NCBI RefSeq assembly: GCF_008831285.2 | Contig: NC_045139.1 | Location: 4,502,704 to 4,566,703 of the forward strand | Origin: Nymphaea colorata | Lineage: Eukaryota; Streptophyta; Magnoliopsida; Nymphaeales; Nymphaeaceae | Length of the DNA stretch: 64,000 nt | Direction of reading: 5' to 3' | In this document: positions 25,843 to 35,500 of the stretch, in pieces | How positions within the stretch are numbered: the first letter of the stretch is position 1 | How the letters are laid out: every line of letters begins with the position of its first letter | Made by a program: the position numbers and the translations under genes | The notes under the pieces: model-generated | What the model was told of the DNA's origin: nothing | Databases searched by the model: none | The model's input: only the letters and a program-made list of their open reading frames with translations

Positions 25843-28672
25843 TCATCTAGTTTGTTGTTGCAGAAGCTTTTGGGCATCTACTAAAATACTCTTAAACCTA
25901 CTCAGATTTAGATTTACATCTTGCTGTCTCAAGTACACTTCTTCAACAAAATTCCAACCCTTTTTATGAATTGAGATGGGGTCCTTTAGAACAGGATCAT
26001 CTAAGGGATACTGTTCCACTAGGGTGCTTTCTTCCATGTTTATCTTATATTCTAAGTAATTGAGCTTCATGTCTCTAGCAGGTCTTGCAAAGAAGGCGGT
26101 GGAGATCCAATCTAACCTACCAAAAGGAACAATCTGAATGACCACTGCACCAGCTGGGAGAAACACCATGTTGGTGAGCCCAGCGCCATGAACACCCATC
26201 ATCACATCACAGGAGTTCACTACCCCTACAAATTTTGCCATGTTTAGTGTCAGGCCGTCGTCGGCGACGACGACATCGAACCCCAAGTTCTTTGCCAATT
26301 TGATTGTCTGCTTCAAATTCCTGAGCTTTCGGGTTCGCCTTCGTGATAGGATCAATAACCTTGGCTTTTTCATCTCCCTGTTTCTGATTTGAATGACTCT
26401 GTCTCTGCTTAGTGAGTAGGAATCCATCATTAGCTTCCTGAATTCCTCCATGGAGCTGTAGCCATTGAAAGATTTGATTGTTGGGTCTATGCTGAACTCC
26501 TTATGCACTGTTAGTCCCACTCTTAGCTTTGTAAAGCAATGAACTCTGTAATCATTGTCATGATCAATGATATCATAGTGAGAGAGACGCTTAAGTATCT
26601 TGCCAAATTTTTTGGGCCACCAAGACTTGCCATCTGTGTTGATGAATTGAACTTCTCCATTGTGGTGGTGAGAAGTAAGGAAGAGAGGGACTATAACATC
26701 TGTGAAGTCATGGAAGAGGTTACCATTGTATCCACCTGTGGAGAACACAAGACCTGGAACGCTGTGATTGACTGAGCAAGAAGGAAGATCTTGAGCACTC
26801 GATACTGGTTTTACTTTCAGTTCTGTGACTCCACTCATCGCTTGCATATCGGTTTTCCGAGCATAAGGTCGGAGTTTCCAGAATCCATCGGCCGGAACTT
26901 CGGCACGAGGGTTCACGAACAGAATTGTTGATGAATTCCGGTGAATTCTTATATCGCCTTCTATGTAACAAATATTTGACTTTGGCTTGGAGAAATCACA
27001 AATTGGCATCTTCTTTTCTTCCTGATCTGTTGATCCTGCATCACCACACAAAGACAACAAAAAGATTAGGAAATCGCACATACCCATCATGTAAATGATG
27101 CTGAAATAAACTTTATGCTTAGTTGGTATTACCACAGTAAGAAATTTCGGCCTTACATATAAAATTTCAGAAATACAAAAATGCATAAGTAAGAAGGAAA
27201 CATATTCAAAATAAGGCAAAAACCAGAGTCTAAGACTAACGAGATTATCAGAAGACACGTTATCTTTGGTTTAAACATCCACCATTTGAACTTTAAATTA
27301 ATAATATGACAATATTTTAGCATATCGATGTTCCTGTAACTTTGTCTAGTTTCTAATGGATTGCATATATATGTCCACACAATGACATCCATGCGGTTGT
27401 TATGTAAAACCAAAATAGAAAATGACATTGTCCATATTGCACGATCTTTTTACCTAATTGAATGTCTCAAACATATTTGTTTACCTAAATGAGGATTTCC
27501 TGTCCTTGTCATGCTTGGACCAGCATGTGTGGAGTTCAGTTTCTCTGCCACAATCAATTATTGAAAGATGTCGTTCAATAAGAAGTCGATGACAGCAATA
27601 TTAACTATTAGTGTACCTAATACCACACAATGATATTTCAATTTCCAAAAAAGTAAGATACTGCTAGTAGTCATGAAGGCAGATCACCTGCTTCAATGCT
27701 GTCTCTTTTTTCAATGATTGCCGTATTTTGCCTACTGTCCCCTGTTGACAATTCCGATTCCACTGCAGAAATGCTAATAGTCAGTGAATCTCTGTAATGC
27801 AGAAATTTCTTTGTTCAAAGGCATAATGAGATGCCAATTTGGCAACCTTCAGCTTTCATGTGCAGCCAACCTGAGGACAGTGGGAGTGGCAAAGATGATC
27901 TCTAATTCATCAAACTCAGGTGATACTAGAAAGACATTGAATAAGAATCATAGAGATAGTTGGCCTCACAGAATGCCGTTAAGAAGCTATTTCTACTCAT
28001 AGTAGAACATTACCTTGTTCAAAACTCCCTGCGGTTTCCTTATTGTTCTCCACCCGCAGGTCATCTGCTGACAATTTTAATCCTTCTGCGGATATAATGG
28101 GTGTCAAGTATACGCGATATTCAACAAGAAATTTTGTACTAGCACATGAATTGCAACCCACAAATTTCAGATTTCACGAAGAGAACAAAAGGAATCCACA
28201 GTGAGAGAAAAAAAGAAAACAAGAAACTGCATTGAGTTTTCATGACGAGCAATACCTGCCTCTGGACCTGTCGGTTGTAGAACAAGTGGGCTTTCAATCT
28301 TGGCCATGAACTCGCCAGGCCCAACGGAGAGCTTCAGTTCATCTGCAAAACCCATTGTTTTTTTCTACTGTTAGTAACAGTTGCCATGCAAGATGAAAAA
28401 CAGTGAACTGCCATGAAGATGGAAATACTTGAAATGCATGATGGCAGTGCATGTGTCTCCACAGAGAGGAGAGCGGGAGGGGGGGGGGGGGGAGAGAGAT
28501 AGAGAAGTTGCTTACAGTTATGCACAGGGCCGAACAAGGCACTGAAGACAGAAAGGAAGAAGACGAGAAGGAGGGCGCATCCTGCCACAATTGCACCATA
28601 GCCAAGCTTCCTGGCCTCATGGCGGCTCAGGCTCCTCAGCAAACTCATCTCCTTTTGCTGCTGCTGCTTCAT
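25843..28672 (-). CDS. GT61 family glycosyltransferase, copy B (xylan arabinosyl/xylosyltransferase-like)
   Basis: This is a paralogue of the + strand GT61 gene, convergent with it. Exons in reading order: 28516-28672, 28256-28342, 28014-28085, 27688-27762, 27485-27544, 25843-27035 (1644 nt, 547 aa). All introns are GT-AG and phase 1, as in copy A. It has an N-terminal SLSRHEARKLG tail, one membrane anchor (about residues 24-46), a stem from four small exons, and a single large catalytic exon with FSTGGYNGN (about residue 248), PRLLILSRRRTRKLRN and GVHGAGLTNMVFLPAG (about residue 431). Both signature blocks have the usual family residues, unlike copy A. The stem exons are longer than in A (72, 75 and 60 nt against 45, 60 and 51). 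Golgi location and sugar transfer to cell-wall glycans are inferred from the family; the substrate is unknown. Confidence 0.92.
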
Positions 28673-28761
28673 TGTGGAGGAAGGCTTCTTCTTCTTCTCT
28701 TACTTCTCTTCTTCTCACCTTTTGTGAAACATTATGTGCGTTCGACCAACTAAGCCTTCCT

Positions 28762-28775
28762 TCTCTTATACGGCT
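28762..28775 (-). promoter_or_regulatory. Candidate TATA box of GT61 gene B
   Basis: Read on the - strand, GCCGTATAAGAGAA lies about 100 bp upstream of the start codon at 28672. Spacing suits a plant promoter, but there is no other support. Confidence 0.3.
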
Positions 28776-30035
28776 TCAGCACGTAGTCTTTTAATCAACA
28801 CTTTCCTTCTTCTTTCATCCATGGGGGGCCGTCTTTTCTCTCCCTATATTCGGACAAAGAAATAGTGATGTGCTACTAACTCTGTTCAGAAAAGCGAGAG
28901 ATTTCTCCATAATACTCCCTACCATATAGGCAAGTTTCTAAAATCAGTCTTTTCTTTTCTTTTGCCACTTTTAAAATCTATCTTCTGATTTGAATTTAGG
29001 ACAGATTCACCCTTTTTGTTTAAAATCAGTCTTTTCTTCAAGCCCTCCTGTTATTCAAGCCCTCCTGTTATGACTTAACTCACAAAGCGCTCTTGGAGGA
29101 AAAAGAGGGCGACTTGGCGACTTGGGTGTTACGTCATTTTACCAGTGACGGTTAAGACTGCATACGAGTTAAGACATCTCGAGCTCTATAACATAAATTC
29201 AATCCAGTACAGTGTCGAGCTCATGCTCGTTTAACTTGTTATATTAAATTTATATCTTGTTTCTTTTGACTCATTAACTCATTTAGTTGCTACTCATTTA
29301 ACTATCCTCTCAGTATTCATTATGTACTGAGTCAAGCTGAGTTGAAACGAGTATAGTTCGTAGAATTCAAACTCAACTAGCCTAACGTTTTGAGTATACA
29401 TTTGAACTCAAGCTGGACTCGTCTATAATAAACAAGCGAAGTTTTGATAAGTGAGTTAGAATCGAGCTCGAGGAGCTGTTGTGCATGATACCAGGTTTCA
29501 CTGTCACAGGTGAAAAGACTTAACATATAACGTGGAATGCCACCTTACAAGTACTAAAAGGCCCATATTTTCCTGCAAAAAAAGCTTAAATTAATGCAAT
29601 GGGCCAATTGGGTATTTTTTCCAAGAAGAAAAGGCTAAAAACAGGTGATGAAACTGACCCTCCAACGCAATGCCTAAAAAAAATCCATTGGATGTTCTGT
29701 TCGTGTTCTTGTTTAGTTGCTCGTAGAAACTTCAACTGAGCTCATCAATTTGACAGGATCGGATGGTGAAGGCATATGGAAAACACAACCACTTTTAAGG
29801 GTTTACGTCTGAGGACTTCCATTTTTACTTCTTTTGAAATAGATGTCATAACTTTCATTGGCAGTGGAGATCTGCAAATATAATAATAGAAATTTCAGTA
29901 ACACATGGTTCCTAACACAGTGATTTGTCAATGAAAAAGAAATGTTGAGGCTGACCTACAGACTCAACATGCATTAGAAGGTTCTTTTATTTTTCCTTGT
30001 CTAGATTATTATAGACTCTTATTTATATGAATGCC

Positions 30036-30066
<31 letters not shown>

Positions 30067-30642
30067 GTTTGAATGTGGTAGGTGCACCGATCCAGGTTTG
30101 AATTACTTAAAATTTTGACGTTTTGCTTAGTAATTTTTAATTACTCAATTCCAATTGATTGGAGCTTGTAAATCATTCTGCACACCACTTTAATTTCATG
30201 ATTTTCTAACTATTCAGTATCCTTATTTTAGATTTTTTAAAAAATTTACTTTCATGTTTTGCATCTTTAGGAATTCAAAATTTTCAATGGTTCCAGTTCA
30301 AGGACACCAATTTGGCTAAGGCCAATTTTCTTGAAGAATATTTTGATCCGTAATCTGATTTCAACAATTTTGCCTAAATCCTTCTTCTTCTAACGGCTCC
30401 AACAGAGTTTATTTAGTGATAATCAGCATATAATCAGCATAAAATATGCAAGATTTTCTTCTCATGCAGTTCAGGAAATGCAAAAGCAAAAATATTTGAA
30501 ATAAAAGTTTATACTATTATTTTAAAAAATTGGCATATAATTATCCAAAATTGTCCGAATATGTCTTCTCAGAAAGGCAAGGGGTAAAGAAAAAGAAACC
30601 TTTTTCAACCAACAAAAGTTTGTTCTGTGTTCAAATATATAT

Positions 30643-31135
30643 GTAATGATCCAAAAGTTTAGTCTTGTATTCAATATTGTAAAAAAAAAAAAAACTGAAG
30701 AGACTTATTAATGATGTTGTTAAGTGATTTATTGTCATGGTTTTTATCCTTTTTTGGATATGAACCAAAACTAATAGGAGATGAGTTGGGATCCATCAAA
30801 CAAGGACCTAAACATGGTGTGAGAGTGGGCCAAGTCGTTACAATGGTATCATAGAGTCGCTCAAAACTTAAACATGAGAACTCACACACACTAACGTGTG
30901 TGTCTTAAGAGGAGCAAATTATAACATCACTCAAATTTAGTCTCTGTCTAAAATTATGAAGAATTTAAAGGATTTATAAAAGGAATTGTTAAATAGAGAT
31001 CAAAACTATGACAAAGTACTGGGATCCATCAAATCAATAGCCCCAGCCACGGAATTGAAACTATTAGGGAAGTGGTGGGATCCGTCAAACCGAGACCCCG
31101 AGCCTAGTGTGGGAACGGGCCACGTTGTTACAATA
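30643..31135 (+). mobile_element. Short LTR-retroelement (TRIM-like) remnant
   Basis: A segment starting TGTAATGATCC ends at about 30842 in GTTACA. It is followed directly by TGGTATCATAGAGTCGC, which resembles the initiator-Met tRNA primer-binding site (TGGTATCAGAGC) of plant LTR elements. A second, related end (GGGATCCGTCAAACC then GTGTGGGAACGGGCCACG and TTGTTACAAT) lies at 31078-31135, without a primer-binding site. The interior is only about 200 bp and has no coding capacity, which suits a TRIM-type or rearranged element. The start of the second LTR is not clear. Confidence 0.45.
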
Positions 31136-31595
31136 CATGCATGGCATGTCGGTAAAAATATTAAAATATATACGTAATGCCTGTGCGGCAGCGTCTCGTA
31201 ACGCGTCCGGTTCGTGTCATCTAGGAGACACCCTGATTGGAAACCCCACACGTACCGGTTCAAGCATGGCATTCAATCAATGGATCGGCTAATCTGAAAC
31301 CGGATCAAACCAAGGAAGGGCGAGTTTCTGAGTATCGAATAAAAAGGCGTCTGGATATATTTTTCCATTGTTGGCTTCGTGGGATTGCGATGAAAATCTT
31401 ATATTTACAGACGCACGTCCAAATCAAAATGTAAAATAGAAAAATAGTAAAAATATACATATCAGGAAAAATTGTAGATAATTCCAACGGTCAGTTCTTG
31501 TTGGTAATAGAGAGAGAATCAGGGTGGTTCGGTGGGGAAGCTAGTGAGATCGACGTGCTAATGGACCCTGCGTCACATGGCGGTCTTAGTAGCAG

Positions 31596-31601
<6 letters not shown>

Positions 31602-31685
<84 letters not shown>
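31602..31685. repeat. Compound (CT)n(TA)n microsatellite
   Basis: About 17 CT units run directly into about 24 TA units. Confidence 0.9.
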
Positions 31686-31687
<2 letters not shown>

Positions 31688-31980
31688 ACAATTTTGTTTC
31701 ACTTTTTACATTCTTTCATTCGCGACCACGTGTGCTCGAACGAGATTAGATTCGTTGTTTAGTTCAGATTCAGTATCATATCTATTATGCACGACATATG
31801 AGTAGGCAACACATGAGAAATTTGAAATGACAACAGCCAACAACTCTCTTATTTTCACGTCCTAAAGGCCTCATAGATTGTTTCTCTAATTTGGCTGACA
31901 AGTTTTACAAGATACCAAAAAATCTTACAATGATGATGCATATAATACACACAGATATGTGTGTATGTACATATATAATG

Positions 31981-32170
31981 CATCAGACCAGTGGTGGAGC
32001 CAGAACAGTCCAACCTTTGGATTTAGGTAGGGCCAAACTAAATTTAAATATAAAAAATACATAGAGTGATTAAAAAATATTTTTTTTTTCAATGTAATTT
32101 TTTTTTTCATTTTGCCAGGGTGGGGTCATGGCCTAGACGGCCCCCCCCTCCCTCCGCCCCTGCATCAGAC
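31981..32170. mobile_element. hAT-type MITE with 8-bp target site duplication
   Basis: The element (31989-32162) has ends CAGTGGTGGAGCC and CTCCGCCCCTG, imperfect inverted repeats of the CAG-GGGCGGAG type. It is flanked on both sides by CATCAGAC (31981-31988 and 32163-32170), a perfect 8-bp duplication diagnostic of hAT-superfamily insertion. It is 174 bp long with no coding capacity, so it is a non-autonomous element. Confidence 0.75.
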
Positions 32171-33689
32171 TGTGTATGTTATGTGAGACATCCATATGGA
32201 CAGATGATAGGAGAAATACAATAACACACACATACATATTAAATCAAGAATTGTATTACTTATTTTGGGGTTTGCTGCTGTTCCAGCGAACTGCAGCAAC
32301 TTGATAATAAAACAAATCTAAGAATCAAAGGCATGGAGACTACGGGGAATTATTTAATCGATGAAAAGTATCTGTGTGGTGGAAGCCATGATTGTGAGAG
32401 TAGAGATGGCGTGGTGCTAGAAGCAGACATGATGGCCCGTTGTACTGTAAGGAAAACCAATATTGCCAATTCAAACACAACCACCAAGCAATCTAATTCT
32501 GATTTTTTAAAACTCTTGTGGTGCTTGACAAACGATCAATCGTTTTCTTAGTTCCTGCAATCTCCGTTAATGGGCATTCGGAAAAAAATTCTATTGTTAT
32601 AGTTGTTATTGTTGTTTATTATTAGTTCCAAAAAAAAAAAGAAAAAATAAGTAGAAATGTGAAAGCAGGAGGCTTTTTTTGGACTTTTTATTTTTTTCAT
32701 CTACGACCAAATAGCCATAGGGTGGTTGTGATAATTTTGAATTTGGAAGAGAGTGAAAAAGAAATGCCAACCATCAGGACTCGGCACTGGCAGGTGGCTT
32801 GTGAATCAAAAAGCCCCTAAATGCTATTATTAGAGTTGGATTTGACCAAATAACTGGTTACGTTTGATAGCGGCGGATCTTAGCTCTGCTGCTGCATTAA
32901 AAGATGAGTAACGTGGATTTTAAATTCATGTTACATGTTAAAAACCATGGATTTAAGATTAGATGGAGGGAGGGTCCGATCTTAAATCCATGGATCTAAG
33001 ATCCTATAATCTCAGATCACCATGGATCTCATAACGGCAGTGAAACAAACACAACCTAAGACTGTGTTTGATGTATCGCCTTAGATTTCAAAACCGAGGT
33101 AATCTCAGATATCTGTAATGTTGTGAAATTCACTATGTAAACAAACAATGGATCTCAATATAGTGAAGTTCAGATCTACTGTTCAATGTAAAAACCGTGA
33201 GTTTGTGGTCCTTTTGCATGAAGAACAGTGTATGAGTGTTTTAACAATATACTCCAAATATTGAGGTAGATTCTTGAACCAATTGAACAAGTGTTCCAAA
33301 GTCTGCACCAATACTTGAGACAGGTACAATCCAGTAATAAGCCGTTGCTTCTATCCGAATGAAAGAAAATGCCAAGCATGTTCCATTGCTAAACTCTTGT
33401 ACATTATCATTGAAATTGAACATATTTGTATAATTAGGACTATACCCAATAATGATGATATTATCGTTCATCATAATAAAAACTCCTATCGATAAGTTGG
33501 TTTTCATGAAAATAACCATAGAGGGGTAATATTTGTGACAAAAAGGTATATGGTCTTGTTGTTAGTTCATGTTTTTAAATTTCATATGTACGAGTTTTAT
33601 AGTATGAAAATCTCATATACTTTATTCTAATCCATATTAAAATCCCTCATAAATAAAAACTTTGGTTCTAAATCCCGTTTGATCATAGG

Positions 33690-33870
33690 AGCCTGCATTT
33701 ACATTTTTTGGGTGCCAACCCCTAGCCCTTGTTAGAACAGCAGCGAGAAGACCCGCAAGGCCTCGAAGACCACCGGAGGTACGCCCAGCTTGGGCTTGCA
33801 GAAGTGGTGCCCAGGGGACTCGAACTCCGATTGTCCAGCAGCCAAGACCCTTTACCTCTTTGCCGACCCC
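33690..33870 (-). mobile_element. Candidate tRNA-derived SINE
   Basis: Read on the - strand, the unit begins GGGGTCGGCAAAGAGGTAAA (box-A-like). About 40 nt later it has GGAGTTCGAGTCCCC (box B, GTTCGANTCC type), followed by roughly 110 nt of GC-rich tRNA-unrelated sequence. The order and spacing are those of an RNA polymerase III promoter of a SINE. No poly-A or short simple tail was confirmed and no target duplication was identified. Confidence 0.45.
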
Positions 33871-34004
33871 ATTTGCTTATTAGATCAATAAAATTTACCT
33901 AATATTAGCATATTAAACTTCACCAAGCCAGTTCTTTTGCTATTGTTTCTTGCATTTGATTTTTTTATTTGTCAAATAGTTGGTAATTGACAACTTGGTC
34001 ATCA

Positions 34005-34006
<2 letters not shown>

Positions 34007-34042
<36 letters not shown>

Positions 34043-34066
34043 ATATATATATATATATATATATAT
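34007..34066. repeat. Compound (CT)n(TA)n microsatellite
   Basis: About 17 CT units followed by 13 TA units. Confidence 0.9.
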
Positions 34067-35500
34067 CAAATAAATAATTGGTAAAATTATATATAGTTTG
34101 TGTGTGCACCGACAGCTTGGCTTGCCTAATACGGAAGCAATTAAGTTGCGTCAGCCACAGCTCATTAAGCAGCAACTGTAGAAGATCACAGTCAGAAACA
34201 GAGAAGGATGTGACAACCAATATTGTATTTAGATATACTGTAACGGAGATGTGCTAGTGTTATTGCATGAAAACGGGCGCATGTTCATGAGAAGTTACTG
34301 AATTTAGTGTTTTACAAGTAAATATCAGGACAGAAAACAGACCTGAGAGCAGGAAGACGCAACCAAGGGAGTGTTTAAAATTGAGTTCTTTCCAAATGCA
34401 TCCTTAAATTATAGGCAATTCACACATCCATCACAACCTTTCTGTGATTGACAAATCCATCCCGAACTTTGGAATATACCAAGACATCCATCCTTCCGAT
34501 ACTTAAACATAGTTAGTACCTTCTTGCAACCATATACTCGATGGTTGGCGTCATCTGAATAAATACGTGCCCGCCATTATATCGAGTTTTTCATTATTTA
34601 TTTGGTAAGGGCACTTGTTTCATTGAAAAAGTACTCCCGTCCGCATATTTAATCTCCAAGAACTAATCTGCAATATACAAATAAAAGGCAACAATGGGTT
34701 TCTTAGTCCTGACAAGGTAGGCACGAATTTTCATTTAAGTCATGAATAGAAGTGGAGAAAGCCTTGAAAACAATGACGCAACAATCCCAAAGAAAGAGCT
34801 TACATTTTCTTTATAATTAGATGCTTCAAATAGCATCCCATATGTACTCATCGGAATTAGACTTGCATATTTAATTTAAAAATGTTTACACTTTTCAGAG
34901 GAGAGAACATTATCTTTTGGTCAGAAACATTTTCTGATCTAATGCATAAATATGGATTTTCTATCCAGATCAGGCATGACCAGCCGTTGTCCAGTCTGTT
35001 CGAGTGCTATAATTTCCAATATATCTATTATATATGTAAAAGGAAAGCTTCGTCAGAAATAGCCTTAATTAGGTTGGAATAATGGGATTAGGTTGTAGTT
35101 GGTACACAGGCAGTTGCGTTTTGACCCAGCCAACACGTAGGTGATAGGTCCTTAAAACGAGGGTCCTGGCCGGGGAGTTCGTCTTATTGATCTGTGATCT
35201 ACATACTTTCAGCCTTCAATTTCTTCATGTCGGTAAATCAGAAAAGAAAGCAAGAAAATAAGCACCTCAAGTACTCTTACATATTTTGTTGGCCAATATA
35301 CTTGGTCAGATTTGGTAGCACCTAAAAGCATTGTACATCCGCCCAGTCTCTCTCTCCCTCACGCAAACACACATCATAAAAGGATTGCTGCAATTTTCGT
35401 ACTAGCATGGTCACAGAGAAAGCGTTTCAATAACTTCAATAAGAAAAACTCACCAGTAGATATCCCTTCACAAATGCCAGCAAGCACCAATAATAGTCAA

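Larger units (their letters stand above)
28900..35500. other. Gene-poor region between GT61 gene B and ORC4
   Basis: No gene is supported. Contents are a CTCGAG-type degenerate repeat (29150-29490), a (GA)n run at about 30037-30065, an LTR-retroelement remnant (30643-31135), a CT/TA microsatellite (31602-31685), an hAT MITE with target duplication (31981-32170), a candidate SINE (about 33690-33870) and a second CT/TA microsatellite (34007-34066). The rest is AT-rich sequence with no recognised feature. Confidence 0.6.

Noticed and set aside
27036-27258. Extension of the GT61 copy B reading frame upstream of the catalytic exon, suggesting a separate short protein
   Set aside because: This is intron read-through. 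The acceptor at 27036 and four upstream phase-1 exons join it to the membrane-anchor exon at 28516-28672.
32333-32551. A 72-codon + strand ORF with an ATG
   Set aside because: No recognisable domain and no splice partners; it sits in a transposon-rich stretch. ORFs of this size are expected by chance.
33241-33519. A 92-codon - strand ORF with a fairly protein-like composition
   Set aside because: I could not relate it to any family and saw no adjoining exons. It may be a decayed gene or transposon piece, but nothing supports a call.
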